Source: Planctomycetota bacterium (GTDB lineage Bacteria > Planctomycetota > Brocadiia > SM23-32). Taken from it: a stretch of DNA of 39,827 nt. The stretch covers positions 1 through 39,827 of the forward strand of contig JAGHAF010000105.1 in assembly GCA_021161675.1 (NCBI GenBank), read 5' to 3'. The first letter of the stretch is position 1, and each line of letters begins with the position of its first letter. The notes beneath the pieces were generated by a model. It saw only the letters and a program-made list of their open reading frames with translations. It searched no databases and was not told where the DNA came from. A program made the translations under genes and the position numbers. Below are positions 7,425 to 16,485 of the stretch, one piece after another.

Positions 7425-10147
7425 TTCGCCTCGGCCCAGTTCTTTCCTGCCGCCGTGTCAACTTTCAGCGGGACATCCAATTCAAAAGCCCCGCACATCT
7501 CCTTTCGCACGAACTCGCGCACTTTCTCCAGGTCCTCGTCGGGCGTCTCGAACACGAGTTCATCATGTATTTGCAGCAGCATGTGACTGCGCGGGCTGAC
7601 GGAAGGCAGCCCGGCGTGGATGCTTATCATGGCTTTCTTGATCAGGTCCGCCGCGGAGCCCTGCATCACTGTGTTTATGGCGATCCTCTCGGCGGCGCCA
7701 CGCACGGCGCCCCGGCCACGCAGGCCCTCTATGCGGCGCCTGCGGCCGGCCAGTGTCTTGACGAATCCGTCTTGCCGCGCTTTCGCTATCGTTCGGCCGA
7801 TGAACTCCTTGACCTTCGGATAGCGCTTGAAATACTGGCTGATGAACCGCTCCGCCTGCGCGACGGGCACGCCTATCTGCCGGCTCAGCCCGTAGGGGCT
7901 CAGCCCGTATATGATGCCGAAGTTCACCGCCTTGGCCTGTTGGCGCATGGAAGCGGTGACCTGCTGTTCGGGCACGCCGCCCACCTGGGCGGCCACGAAC
8001 CGGTGGATGTCCCGGCCTTCCTCGAAGGCCCGGCGCAGCCCCGAATCGCCCGAACAATGGGCCATGATGCGCAGCTCCACCTGCGAGTAGTCGGCGCTCA
8101 GAAGTGACATCCCGTCCTCGCCGGGCACGAAGGCCGCCCGGATGCGGCGTCCCAGCGGCGTGCGCACCGGGATGTTCTGCAGGTTCGGCGCGCTGCTGGA
8201 CAGCCTTCCGGTGGCCGTTATCGTTTGGTTGAAGGACGCGTGGACGCGGCCTGTGCGGGGGTGGACTATCCCCAGCAGGGCGTCCGCGTAAGTTGATTTT
8301 AGCTTCTTGAGTTCGCGATATTCCAGCAGGTGTTTGGCGATGGGGTGCTCGGCTTTCAGGTCCTGGAGCACCTCCACGGCCGTCGAGTAGCCGGTGGTGC
8401 GTTTGCCCCCTCTCGGCCGGGGCAGTTGCATCTTCTCGAACAGAACGGCGCTGAGCTGCTTCGGGCTGTTCACGTTGAAGGTCTCGCCCGCTTCGGCGTG
8501 GATTCGTTGCTCCAGTTCTGCGAGTTTGTCGGCGAATTCCACGCTCATGGCGGACAGTTCAGCGGTGTCCACCTTTATGCCGGTCCACTCCATCGCGGCG
8601 AGCACCGGGACCAGCGGCAGCTCCAACTCCCTGAGCAGGTCAGCCATTCCCTGCTCCTCGAGCTGCAGGAGCAGCAGCTCGCAAAGCTGCAGGGCGAGGT
8701 CCGCGTCCTCGCACGCGTAAGGCGTCACCTGCCCGACCGGGACCGCGGCCATTGTTCTCTGGTCGGCGCCGGCGCCGATAAGCTGTTCGATCTTGACGGG
8801 TTCGTAGGACAGATACCGCCGGGCCAGGGCGTTGAGGCCGTGCGAGCGGCCGGCGGGCTCAAGCAGGTAGGAGGCCACCATCGAGTCACAGCCGATCCCG
8901 CCCAGTTCGATGCCGTAGTTCTTCAGCACCGCGATGTCGTATTTGAGGTTCTGCCCCACTTTGCGCGGGGATTCGCCCTCCAGTATGGGGCGGAGGACCT
9001 CCAGAGCCTGATCGATCGGACAGAGCTGGCTGCCCTCCGGCCCGTCGGTGGCGACGTAGACTCCCTGGTGGGGCGCCCAGCTCAGCGCGATCCCCACGAT
9101 GCGGGCATCGCGGGGCTGCAGGCTGGTGGTCTCCAGGTCCACTGCCACTCGCTTTTCGCCGCGGAGCCGCTCCGCCAGCGCGGGGAGCGCTTCCAGGCTC
9201 GTGACGGCTCTGTAATCTTTGTCAACTGTTTCGATGGAGCCGTGAGGTCCTTGCTCGGTGAAGAGGGAGGCCTGCCTGCCGCCGCTCGGTGGGACGGGGC
9301 TGCCGCTGCGCAGGGATTGGAATCCCATCGCGCTGTAGAAGCGGTCCACGGCGGCCCTGTCGGGGGGGCCGTCCCTCAGGTCGGCCCAGTCGAACTTGAG
9401 CGGGACGTTCGAGTTGAGTTGCACCAGGCGATAGGCCATCTCGGCGTCGTCCTTGTGTTGGCGCAGTTTCTCCCGCAGGCTGTCGCTGGGGACCTGGTCC
9501 AGGTTCTCGTACAGGTTGCTCAAAGCGCCGAACTGGGCGATGAGTTTCAGGGCGGTCTTCGGGCCCACGCCGCGCACGCCGGGCACGTTGTCGGCGCTGT
9601 CGCCGGCCAGCGCCATTACGTCAACGACCTGCTCGGGCCTTATGCCCTTTATCTCTTTGAGTGTCTGCGCGTCCAGAATTTGCTCTTTGCTCTTGTGGAT
9701 GTGAAGGATGGAAGTGCGCTCGTCAATGAGTTGCTCGGCGTCCTTGTCGGTCGTGACGATGACTGTCCTGATGTCCTTCTCGGCGGCCCTTCGGGCGAGC
9801 GTGGCCAGCACGTCGTCGGCCTCATGACCTTCGGAGGTAAGGCAGGGGATGTTCTGCACGTCCAGGAACTGTTCGATCAGCGGTATCTGGCGCTGGAGGG
9901 CTTCGGGCATAGGTTCGCGATTGGCCTTGTAGTCGGGATACTCCTTGTGGCGGACCAGCTCGCCCCTGCTATCGAAAGCCACTGCCAGGTAGTCCGGGTC
10001 GTATTGCTGCCGGATGTCTCGAATCATTCGCGCGAATCCGTAGAGGGCGTTCACCGGCTCGCCGTCGGGGCCGGTCAATCCCTTGATGGCATAGTAGAAC
10101 TGGTAGATGTGTGCGAAGGCGTCAATTATAAAAAGTTTTTCGGGCAT
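7421..10147 (-). CDS. polA: DNA polymerase I
   Basis: A 908-aa polymerase for Okazaki-fragment maturation and repair. I prefer the ATG at 10147 over a TTG one codon earlier. The 5'-3' nuclease domain (LFIIDAFAHIYQFYYAI to EGHEADDVLATLA and GDSADNVPGVRGVGPKTA) is followed by a 3'-5' exonuclease domain that looks intact (AVDLETTSL, NLKYDIAVL, YACEDADLA). The polymerase domain has motif A LLSADYSQVELRIMAH, motif B RQQAKAVNFGIIYGLS and motif C LQIHDELVFE. Retained proofreading residues distinguish it from Thermus- or Bacillus-type enzymes that lost them. It heads the polA-coaE-rho-pyrC transcript. Confidence 0.98.
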   Translation of the reverse strand: MPEKLFIIDAFAHIYQFYYAIKGLTGPDGEPVNALYGFARMIRDIRQQYDPDYLAVAFDSRGELVRHKEYPDYKANREPMPEALQRQIPLIEQFLDVQNIPCLTSEGHEADDVLATLARRAAEKDIRTVIVTTDKDAEQLIDERTSILHIHKSKEQILDAQTLKEIKGIRPEQVVDVMALAGDSADNVPGVRGVGPKTALKLIAQFGALSNLYENLDQVPSDSLREKLRQHKDDAEMAYRLVQLNSNVPLKFDWADLRDGPPDRAAVDRFYSAMGFQSLRSGSPVPPSGGRQASLFTEQGPHGSIETVDKDYRAVTSLEALPALAERLRGEKRVAVDLETTSLQPRDARIVGIALSWAPHQGVYVATDGPEGSQLCPIDQALEVLRPILEGESPRKVGQNLKYDIAVLKNYGIELGGIGCDSMVASYLLEPAGRSHGLNALARRYLSYEPVKIEQLIGAGADQRTMAAVPVGQVTPYACEDADLALQLCELLLLQLEEQGMADLLRELELPLVPVLAAMEWTGIKVDTAELSAMSVEFADKLAELEQRIHAEAGETFNVNSPKQLSAVLFEKMQLPRPRGGKRTTGYSTAVEVLQDLKAEHPIAKHLLEYRELKKLKSTYADALLGIVHPRTGRVHASFNQTITATGRLSSSAPNLQNIPVRTPLGRRIRAAFVPGEDGMSLLSADYSQVELRIMAHCSGDSGLRRAFEEGRDIHRFVAAQVGGVPEQQVTASMRQQAKAVNFGIIYGLSPYGLSRQIGVPVAQAERFISQYFKRYPKVKEFIGRTIAKARQDGFVKTLAGRRRRIEGLRGRGAVRGAAERIAINTVMQGSAADLIKKAMISIHAGLPSVSPRSHMLLQIHDELVFETPDEDLEKVREFVRKEMCGAFELDVPLKVDTAAGKNWAEAK

Positions 10148-10259
10148 CAACTGCTGCCGTCCTGGAGCAGTAGAGACACTTGCCTGTTAGTCCATCAGAC
10201 TGCCGGCGTGTGCAGAGCTAGCGTGACGTAGATTTCTGCGGCTGATCGCCTGCGCGCGA

Positions 10260-10495
10260 CGCCGACGGGAGCTTGCTACCGACTGGGGAATATATGGTGA
10301 GCCTGTCCGCGTCGAACGGCAGGCCTTTATGGCAACCAGGGATGCGACGGTTTGGAGACAGCGAATCGCCAGTAAGAGACGGATGAAAACCGGCCACGTT
10401 GCGCATGTGGATTAGACGACTCCACCGGGTAGGATATAAGCAGCCGCCCTGATACCCGATGGAACGAAGTGACTCTACGTTACCGTCTCGCGGGG
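10260..10495. ncRNA. Candidate structured RNA or leader, unclassified
   Basis: The 650-bp gap upstream of polA has no believable gene but several strong helices. GCCTGTCCG (10301-10309) pairs with CGGCAGGC (10317-10324). CCACGT (10394-10399) pairs with ATGTGG (10405-10410), including one G-T pair. CCACCGGGTA (10422-10431) pairs with TACCCGATGG (10453-10462) with one mismatch. GAGACGG (10376-10382) pairs with CCGTCTC (10483-10489), enclosing the last two. I compared it by eye with RNase P, tmRNA, SRP, 6S and common riboswitch cores and matched none. The strand is undecided: it could be a polA leader on the minus strand or a separate RNA on the plus strand. Confidence 0.35.
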
Positions 10496-10575
10496 GGAAT
10501 GTCAAGCGAGCAAGAATAAAAATCGCCGGGCGGACGGCGTTCACATCTGAGCGAGACCTTCGTCAGCGGCCGGCG

Positions 10576-10638
10576 GGCGCGTTTCGACGCGCCGGCAAGC
10601 GCTCCGTTTTCTCGCCGCTGGCGGCGACAGCGAAAACG
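10576..10638. other. Two tandem strong hairpins
   Basis: The first hairpin is GGCGCGT, loop TTCG, ACGCGCC (10576-10593), a perfect 7-bp stem with the stable UUCG tetraloop. The second, 10605-10638, has outer stem CGTTTTC/GAAAACG, a four-base bulge, inner stem TCGCCG/CGGCGA and loop CTGG. Neither has a clean T-tract, so a terminator role is not established. They may belong to the structured block to the left. The rest of 10500-10770 shows nothing else I can name. Confidence 0.45.
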
Positions 10639-10770
10639 TCGGAACAGTTGATCAGGTAAGCGGGAGACCGCAGGCGTGCGGGGCGGTTCGGAGTTTGCGT
10701 CAGGCTGCGGGGAGCAGGCCCTTTTTGCCGTTCTCACCTGCTCTTTTGTTCAACTGCTCCCCTGCTCTGT

Positions 10771-10795
10771 TTTTCTGCCGCAGGGCGGCAGAAAA
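10771..10795 (-). terminator. Hairpin directly 3' of tRNA-Arg
   Basis: TTTTCTGCCG and CGGCAGAAAA form a perfect 10-bp stem with a 5-base loop, ending two bases past the tRNA CCA. Its place suggests transcript end or 3' processing of the tRNA precursor. The minus strand has no T-run after the stem, so termination would be atypical. Confidence 0.5.
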
Positions 10796-10797
10796 GC

Positions 10798-10873
10798 TGG
10801 CACCCCGTGCAGGATTCAAACCTGCGACCTTCGGCTCCGGAGGCCGACGCTCTATTCGCTGAGCTAACGGGGC
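10798..10873 (-). tRNA. tRNA-Arg (anticodon CCG)
   Basis: A 76-nt cloverleaf on the minus strand: acceptor GCCCCGT/ACGGGGT (first pair G-U), D arm GCTC..GAGC, anticodon stem TCGGC/GCCGA with loop CTCCGGA (anticodon CCG), T arm GCAGG TTTGAAT CCTGC, discriminator G and encoded CCA at 10798-10800. It reads CGG codons. Confidence 0.97.
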
Positions 10874-10884
10874 GCCTCGCAGCT

Positions 10885-10912
10885 ATTATAGCCGCCGGCG
10901 CGGCCATGTCAA
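10885..10912 (-). promoter_or_regulatory. Consensus sigma70 promoter of tRNA-Arg
   Basis: On the minus strand TTGACA (10912-10907), a 16-bp spacer and TATAAT (10890-10885) match both consensus boxes exactly. The tRNA 5' end follows 11 bases after the -10 box. Confidence 0.93.
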
Positions 10913-11047
10913 AAAGGCGGAGCCGGGGATGCGCCGGCGCTTTTCCCTGGGCGTATTCGCGTCGGCACTTGACCTGTCGGGGCCGTTGTCCTATCTGTAT
11001 GGCGCCTTTGTCTTGAAGCATACTTCTAGCTCAGGGAGAATCCGACG

Positions 11048-12199
11048 ATGACAGTGGAGGGCCCGCGCGGCGCCAGGATTGACGAACTCGATTCCGTGGT
11101 GAAGTTGGCTGACGACGTGTTCAATCCCCAGGAAGGCGCGTTTTCCATGAAAGATGCGTTCCCCCTGCTTTTCCACGAGGATAATGCGGACGACCTGCGC
11201 CTGTTCCTGGACGACGGACGCCCCATCTCGCTGGTGGGCATGTTCCAGCGTGAGGTGGCCCTGGGCGGGACGCGGCACCGCAGTTGCTGCATCGGGTCCG
11301 TCTGCACGGACGTGAACTACCGCGGACAGGGACTGGCGACCCGGCTGATGAAGGATGGCCTGGCAAAAGCGGTCCGTGACGGCGCCGACGTCTTCATCAT
11401 CTCAGGTGGGCGCAGCCTCTATCGCCGCCTGGGTTACGTGCTGATCGGCGGTTCGGAAGGCGGCGCAGTCCCCAAAAAGAAGCTGCCCGATGCGGGCGAT
11501 TACAGCATCCGCCCCTGGAAACCGGACGACCTGCCGGAGCTGGTGCGCATCCACTCCGCCGAGCGGGTGCGTTTTGTGCGTGGGCCGGAGGATTTCCTGG
11601 CTTTTCTCAGTTGCAAGCGCTGGGGGCCCACGAATGCGTTTCTTATCTGCAACGGTAAAGGGCGGCCCGTGGCCTATGTCGTCAGCAGTTGCTCGAAGGA
11701 CAAGGGTACGGGCGAGGCCCGGGTCGAATTCATCGAAATGGCCGGCTCGCGGTGGGCCATCGCCTGCTCTCTGCGGGCGCTGCTGAAGCGCTGCGGGGCG
11801 GAGAAGGTGGTCCTTTCCTGGTTGACAACGGATGAGGAAATGCGAGCGATCGCGCGCTCTTTCGGATGGCGCGCGAAGCTGCACGAGAGCCACCGCACCG
11901 TGGGTATCGTGGCGCCCGAACTCTTCTGGCTCCGATGCGAGGCGCTGCTGCGGGAGCGGCTGGGATCGGAGGTGTTCGAGTCACTTCACTTTGAGGTGAC
12001 GGAGGAGGGGATTGTCCTGTCCTTCCAGGGCGAGAAGCTGGTCCTGGACGGGATGAGCGAGCTGACCAACCTCGTCTTCCTGCCGGAGGGCGCCAGGGAC
12101 GAACTGAATCTCGCTCTAAGGGCGGGCTCCGCTCTGGCGCGGGTTCTTGGGCGTATCTTCCCGCTGCCGCTGCCGGATTACGAACTCAATTTCATCTGA
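11048..12199 (+). CDS. Eis-like GNAT-family N-acetyltransferase
   Basis: A 383-aa cytoplasmic acetyltransferase. The N-terminal GNAT domain carries the acetyl-CoA pyrophosphate loop motif within GSVCTDVNYRGQGLATRLM (about residues 83-101), followed by VFIISGGRSLYRRLGYVLIG, typical of Eis-like proteins with two GNAT-like lobes and an SCP2-like C-terminal domain. The second half (YSIRPWKPDDLPELVRIHSA onward) fits that layout and length. Substrate is unknown; in the Eis family it can be aminoglycosides or protein lysines. GGGAG lies about ten bases before the ATG. The preceding tRNA is divergent. Confidence 0.8.
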   Translation: MTVEGPRGARIDELDSVVKLADDVFNPQEGAFSMKDAFPLLFHEDNADDLRLFLDDGRPISLVGMFQREVALGGTRHRSCCIGSVCTDVNYRGQGLATRLMKDGLAKAVRDGADVFIISGGRSLYRRLGYVLIGGSEGGAVPKKKLPDAGDYSIRPWKPDDLPELVRIHSAERVRFVRGPEDFLAFLSCKRWGPTNAFLICNGKGRPVAYVVSSCSKDKGTGEARVEFIEMAGSRWAIACSLRALLKRCGAEKVVLSWLTTDEEMRAIARSFGWRAKLHESHRTVGIVAPELFWLRCEALLRERLGSEVFESLHFEVTEEGIVLSFQGEKLVLDGMSELTNLVFLPEGARDELNLALRAGSALARVLGRIFPLPLPDYELNFI

Positions 12200-12255
12200 G
12201 TGGCGCTGAAGCGGGCGATTCCCGGAAGATTTGGCTTTTATGATTGCTTTTTTGG

Positions 12256-12264
12256 TGCTATAAT
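12256..12264 (+). promoter_or_regulatory. Extended -10 promoter of the Ser/Thr kinase gene
   Basis: TGCTATAAT is a perfect extended -10 element. No good -35 box lies at the right distance, as expected for extended -10 promoters. Transcription from about 12271 would give a leader of roughly 245 nt before the kinase ATG. Confidence 0.65.
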
Positions 12265-12514
12265 CGAGGTAGTTCTGTGTGGAAGGGGAAATGCCGGGCT
12301 CGTCCCGGCGGGAAGTTGGCAAAGGGAGAGGATCGCACTACCTGGTTCTCATCTATTCTTGTTGGTCCTTATGGCGTTGCGATCCCGCCCCCCTGTCCTG
12401 TCTTGCCGGATGGCATTCCCCCGGGCCTCTCTGGTGATTGGCGACAGTCTGTAAAGTGGCTGGCTGCAGTGCGCTTTGGCGACCGGCTTATGCTTAGACT
12501 GCGAGGATTGCTAA
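12265..12514 (+). other. Long untranslated leader with paired elements
   Basis: The leader contains a hairpin GCCGGG/CCCGGC (12293-12309), enclosed by AGGTAGT (12267-12273) pairing with ACTACCT (12337-12343). Purine-rich GGGAGAGGA follows at about 12324-12332. A 92-codon frame reads through and overlaps the kinase start, but its composition is not protein-like and no Shine-Dalgarno supports it. Confidence 0.4.
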
Positions 12515-13495
12515 ATGGATGATTCGCGCAGGATCGGTTCATTCCGGCTGCGACACATGATCGGGCAGGGGACGGCCGGCGTCGTCTATCTTGCCGAAGA
12601 AGAGGACACCGGGCAGAAGGTCGCTCTCAAAGTCCTGCCCGGTTCTGCGGCGGCGAACGGGGAATATACCCGCCGTTTCCTGAATGAGGCCCGCCTGGCT
12701 CAGCAGGTGGATCATCCCAACGTTGTTCGCGTCCGCGACTTCGGCCAGGATAACGGCCGCTACTACCTGGCGATGGAACACGTGGAGGGGGAAAGCTGCA
12801 AGGCGAAGCTGATGCGCGAGGGGCGCCTGGACCCCTACGAAGCGGTGCAGATCACTCTGCAGGTGGCGGAAGGGCTTGCGGCAGCCCTTCAACAGGGAAT
12901 AATCCACCGGGATATCAAACCTGAGAACATCCTGATTGATAAGGACGGGCGCGTGCGAATCGCGGACCTGGGCCTCGCAAAAAAACAAGGCGTTATCGAG
13001 CCGCAACCGGGCGACACCAGCCTCGGCACGCCGGATTACATGAGTCCCGAGCAGGTCAACAACTCCGAGAGCGTAGACTTCCGCAGCGACATATACTCGC
13101 TGGGCGCCACCTTCTTCCACCTGGTCTCCGGCAAAGCGCCCTACACCGGCGGCAGCGCTTACGAGGTAATGGTCAAGCACGTCAACTCCTCCGTCCCTTC
13201 CATCCACGCGCACGTGCCCGACCTGCCGCAGGGCTTCTGCGACGTGATGCGCGAGATGATGGCACAGCATCCCGACGACCGCTATCAGAGCTACGAAGAA
13301 CTGATCGGAGACCTGCGCGCCCTGCTGGCCGGAGGGCCGGTGACGGCGCACCGCTTCGACAAGGAGAGCCTGCTGCGCAAGAACGGCAACGGGGGGCGGA
13401 CTGAAGGCGGCGCTAACCTGAGGCGTTACCTGGCGATTGCCCTGGCGGCGCTCAGCCTCATTTGTCTCCTCTTTCTCCTGCTGCGCGACCGCTGA
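12515..13495 (+). CDS. Transmembrane Hanks-type serine/threonine protein kinase
   Basis: A 326-aa PknB-like kinase. The glycine loop is IGQGTAGVVYLAEE, the ATP-binding lysine is in KVALKVLPG, the catalytic loop is IIHRDIKPENILI, the metal loop is DLGLAKK (DLG in place of DFG, common in bacteria), and the activation segment ends GTPDYMSPEQ. One transmembrane helix (about residues 302-323) is almost at the C-terminus, leaving only a short RDR tail outside, so it has no external sensor domain and must respond to cytoplasmic or membrane signals. GAGGAT precedes the ATG. Targets are unknown; the histidine kinase and the acn-icd pair lie just downstream. Confidence 0.95.
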   Translation: MDDSRRIGSFRLRHMIGQGTAGVVYLAEEEDTGQKVALKVLPGSAAANGEYTRRFLNEARLAQQVDHPNVVRVRDFGQDNGRYYLAMEHVEGESCKAKLMREGRLDPYEAVQITLQVAEGLAAALQQGIIHRDIKPENILIDKDGRVRIADLGLAKKQGVIEPQPGDTSLGTPDYMSPEQVNNSESVDFRSDIYSLGATFFHLVSGKAPYTGGSAYEVMVKHVNSSVPSIHAHVPDLPQGFCDVMREMMAQHPDDRYQSYEELIGDLRALLAGGPVTAHRFDKESLLRKNGNGGRTEGGANLRRYLAIALAALSLICLLFLLLRDR

Positions 13496-13600
13496 AGAAG
13501 CGCGCTCCCTTGGCGCCAGGGCCCGCCCCGGCGCGAAGTCTTCCCGCTCTTACTTGCGCCGGCCGCCTCGGGGCCGGCAAACGGACGGAACATCCTGCAC

Positions 13601-13636
13601 AAGCGCCTTGCTTTTATGGAGGCGCTTCTTTATAAT
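13601..13636 (+). promoter_or_regulatory. Strong promoter overlapped by a 7-bp dyad
   Basis: TTGCTT (13608-13613), a 17-bp spacer and TATAAT (13631-13636) make a near-consensus sigma70 promoter for the histidine kinase gene. A dyad AAGCGCC (13601-13607) and GGCGCTT (13621-13627) surrounds the -35 box and half the spacer, a classical repressor-operator position. The same dyad followed by CTTTAT could also be a weak terminator for the kinase gene upstream. Confidence 0.75.
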
Positions 13637-13696
13637 CAAACCTGGAGGTGCGTCGGAGGGGGGGAAAGCTGCGCCCGATCAGGAGAAGGGACCGGC

Positions 13697-14482
13697 GTGC
13701 CTTTCGACTCTGGAGACAGCGCCCGGTGGGTGCCCAGTGAGGGCCAACTGCGCTACGCCGCGCGGATGGAAATACTGGGCCGGCTGCTCGGAGGGGCCGC
13801 GCACGATTTTGCCAACCTCATGATGGGCATCATGGGCCATGCCGACCTGTTACGGACGGAGGTCCAGCCGGGGTCCGATCAAGCTCGTGATCTTGATACT
13901 TTGCACAGCCTCGCCGAGCAGGGCGCCGCGCTGACGCAGCAGCTTTTCGCCTTCGGCCCGCGCCGGCGCGTCAAGGTCGCCGCGGTGGACGTCAACTCCG
14001 CCATCCGAGACGCCACTGCGATGTTGGAGCGGCTCGTCGGAGAGAGCATCGAGCTGGAGTTCAAACCGGGCGGCTCTCTCGGACGAATCCGGGCCGACAA
14101 GAGCGAGATCGCAGAAGCGCTCATGATCCTGGCCCTCAATGCCCGGGATGCCATGCCGGAAGGGGGCAGGCTCACTATTGAGACCGGCAGGGCGGAGGGA
14201 GGGGCTCCCGCCGGCGGCCACCCCGTCGGGCCCGGACGGCACGTGATGGTCACCGTGAGCGACACGGGCTGCGGCATGAGCGAGGAGACGCTGGAGCGCA
14301 TCTTTGAGCCTTTTTTCAGCACCAGGGATGAGGGCGAGGGCGCCGGGCTGGGCCTTGCCGCCCTCGACGCCGTCGCTCGCGCGCGCAACTGGGAGGTAAC
14401 CGTCAGGAGCAAGCCCGGCCGGGGAACCACTTTTCAGCTCTACATTCCCTGCGTGCTTGAAAACGAATCGCCCTGCGGATAA
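13697..14482 (+). CDS. Soluble sensor histidine kinase core
   Basis: A 262-aa protein made almost only of the HisKA-type dimerisation helix and the HATPase domain. The phospho-acceptor is His36 in GGAAHDFANLMMG, the H-box form seen in hybrid kinases. N box LALNARDAMPEGG, G1 DTGCGM, F box EPFFST and G2 GEGAGLGLA follow. I choose the GTG at 13697, with AGGAGAAGGG just upstream, because the earlier in-frame ATG at 13616 lies inside the promoter. No PAS, transmembrane or receiver domain is present, and no response regulator gene is adjacent, so the input and partner are unknown (orphan kinase). Confidence 0.85.
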   Translation: MPFDSGDSARWVPSEGQLRYAARMEILGRLLGGAAHDFANLMMGIMGHADLLRTEVQPGSDQARDLDTLHSLAEQGAALTQQLFAFGPRRRVKVAAVDVNSAIRDATAMLERLVGESIELEFKPGGSLGRIRADKSEIAEALMILALNARDAMPEGGRLTIETGRAEGGAPAGGHPVGPGRHVMVTVSDTGCGMSEETLERIFEPFFSTRDEGEGAGLGLAALDAVARARNWEVTVRSKPGRGTTFQLYIPCVLENESPCG

Positions 14483-14538
14483 TCTGTCAAAGGCGCCCCA
14501 GTCAGGAACGGCGCCGGCGCTTCTTGCCTGGAGTACCC

Positions 14539-16485
14539 ATGATGGGCGATACGCTGACCTACAAGATCATCAAAGAGCATCTCGTGGAAGGCGCGCCGGC
14601 GCCGGGCGAGCCGATCTCCCTAAGGATTGACCAGACCCTCACCCAGGACGCCACCGGCACGGTGGCATACCTGCAATTCGAGGCGATGGGGGTTGATAGG
14701 GTGAAGACGGACCTGGCCGTCAGCTACGTGGACCACAACATGCTCCAGACGGGCTACGAGAGCTCGGACGACCACCGCTACCTTCAGTCCGTGGCCGCCC
14801 GCTACGGGATAGTTTTCAGCCGTCCGGGCAACGGCATCTGCCATCAGGCGCACCTGGAGCGCTTCGGCGCGCCGGGCGGCACGCTGCTGGGCAGCGACAG
14901 CCACACGCCCACCTGCGGCGCGCTTGGAATGCTGGCCATCGGCGCCGGCGGGCAGGACGTGGCCTGCGCCATGGCGGGGATGCCTTTCTCCCTGACGGCG
15001 CCCTCTGTGGTGGAGGTGCGCCTGAGCGGGCGCCTGGGCCCCTGGGCCGGCGCAAAGGACGTGATCCTTCAGCTGCTTCGCCGGCTCGGCGTCAAGGGCG
15101 GCGTGGAAAAGGTCTTCGAGTACACCGGGCCCGGCGTCCATGCCCTGAGCGTGCCCCAGAGGGCCACCATTACGAACATGGGAACTGAACTGGGCGCCAC
15201 GAGCAGCGTGTTCCCCGCCGATGAGGAGACCGAGCGCTGGCTGGCCGCGCAGGGCCGCGCGGAGGATTTCCGCGCGCTGGCCGCCGATGCCGATGCCGAG
15301 TACGACGAGACCATCCAGCTGGACCTCTCCGGCGTTGAGCCGATGATCGCCCTGCCGCACAGCCCCGACAACGTCCTGCCCGTGCGGGAGGTAGCTGGCA
15401 GGCGGGTGGATCAGGTCTGCGTGGGCAGCTGCACGAACAGCTCGTACGGTGACCTTGCGCTGGTGGGGGCGCTGCTTGAGGGGCGGCGGGTCCACCGGGA
15501 CGTGAGCATGACCGTCTCTCCGGGTTCGCGGCGCGTGCTCGAGATGATCACGCGCGACGGCGCCCTGGCCGCAATCCTGAAGGCGGGGGCCCGTGTCCTG
15601 GAGGTGGCGTGCGGCCCGTGCATCGGCATGGGGCAGTGCCCGCCGAGCGGCGGCGTGACGCTCCGGACGTTCAATCGCAACTTCGAGGGCCGCACGGGCA
15701 CACCGGATGCGCTCTGCTATCTGTGCAGCCCGGCCACGGCCGTTGCGGCGGCGCTGAAGGGCTGCATCACCGATCCCCGGGACCTGGGGACGGCGCCGGA
15801 AGTGGCCAGCGCGGCCGAGGCGCCGCTGGACGATTCCGGCATAATCTTTCCGCCGGCGGACGGCTCTGCGGTGCAGGTCAAGCGCGGGCCGAATATTAAG
15901 CCCATCCCCCGCCGGGGGCCGATGCCCCTGACTCTGCGAGGCGAGGCGCTCCTGAAAGCCGGGGACAATGTCACCACCGACCACATCATGCCGGCCGGCA
16001 GCAAGATACTGCCGCTTCGCAGCAACATCCCGGCCATCAGTGAGCACGTGTTCGAGTCCGTAGACCCGGGGTTCGCGCGCCGCGCCGTAGAAAAGGGGGG
16101 CGGCTTCGTCGTGGCGGGGGAGAACTACGGCCAGGGCTCCAGCCGGGAACACGCCGCGCTGGCGCCGATGCGCCTGGGGCTGCTGGGCGTAATCGCCAAG
16201 AGCTTCGCCCGCATCCACAAGGCAAACCTGGTGAACTTCGGCATAGCGCCGCTGCTCTTCAGCGACCCCGCAGACTACGAGCGGGTGCGGCAGGGCGACC
16301 TGCTCTGCATCGAAGAAGCCGGCGAGGGGATACGCAGCGGCAGGCTGAGCGTCAACGACGAGACCGCCGGATTCACATTCGAGGTCAGGTGTGAACTCAG
16401 CGGCCACCAGAAGGACATCCTCCTGGCCGGCGGCAGGCTGAACCTGATCCATATGGAACACCAAGAAGGAATGGCGCCAACATGA
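14539..16485 (+). CDS. acnA: Aconitate hydratase (bacterial short type)
   Basis: A 648-aa aconitase that converts citrate to isocitrate through cis-aconitate with a 4Fe-4S cluster. Substrate and cluster motifs are present: [18 protein letters not shown], the cluster cysteines in [10 protein letters not shown] and [15 protein letters not shown], and swivel-domain motifs [11 protein letters not shown] and [18 protein letters not shown]. Length near 650 residues fits the shorter aconitase subfamily found in diverse bacteria rather than the 900-residue AcnA/AcnB, so the gene symbol is approximate. GGAG lies five bases before the ATG at 14539; a second ATG follows at once. It overlaps icd by 4 bp. 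Confidence 0.93.
   Translation: MMGDTLTYKIIKEHLVEGAPAPGEPISLRIDQTLTQDATGTVAYLQFEAMGVDRVKTDLAVSYVDHNMLQTGYESSDDHRYLQSVAARYGIVFSRPGNGICHQAHLERFGAPGGTLLGSDSHTPTCGALGMLAIGAGGQDVACAMAGMPFSLTAPSVVEVRLSGRLGPWAGAKDVILQLLRRLGVKGGVEKVFEYTGPGVHALSVPQRATITNMGTELGATSSVFPADEETERWLAAQGRAEDFRALAADADAEYDETIQLDLSGVEPMIALPHSPDNVLPVREVAGRRVDQVCVGSCTNSSYGDLALVGALLEGRRVHRDVSMTVSPGSRRVLEMITRDGALAAILKAGARVLEVACGPCIGMGQCPPSGGVTLRTFNRNFEGRTGTPDALCYLCSPATAVAAALKGCITDPRDLGTAPEVASAAEAPLDDSGIIFPPADGSAVQVKRGPNIKPIPRRGPMPLTLRGEALLKAGDNVTTDHIMPAGSKILPLRSNIPAISEHVFESVDPGFARRAVEKGGGFVVAGENYGQGSSREHAALAPMRLGLLGVIAKSFARIHKANLVNFGIAPLLFSDPADYERVRQGDLLCIEEAGEGIRSGRLSVNDETAGFTFEVRCELSGHQKDILLAGGRLNLIHMEHQEGMAPT

Noticed and set aside
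10260..10495. RNase P RNA, tmRNA, SRP RNA, or cobalamin riboswitch
   Set aside because: The universally conserved cores (for example GAGGAAAGTCC of RNase P, GTTCGA T-arm with CCA of tmRNA, the B12 box) are not present.
12244..12522. 92-codon frame in the kinase leader as a leader peptide
   Set aside because: No ribosome binding site, begins inside the promoter, and the composition is irregular. The RNA structure is the better lead.
14620..16464. 614-codon open frame on the minus strand opposite aconitase
   Set aside because: A GC-rich shadow of a gene with all aconitase motifs on the plus strand; it has no Shine-Dalgarno and its composition is not protein-like. The same holds for long frames opposite polA (8330-10231), rho (5509-6726) and the phage genes (34074-36401).
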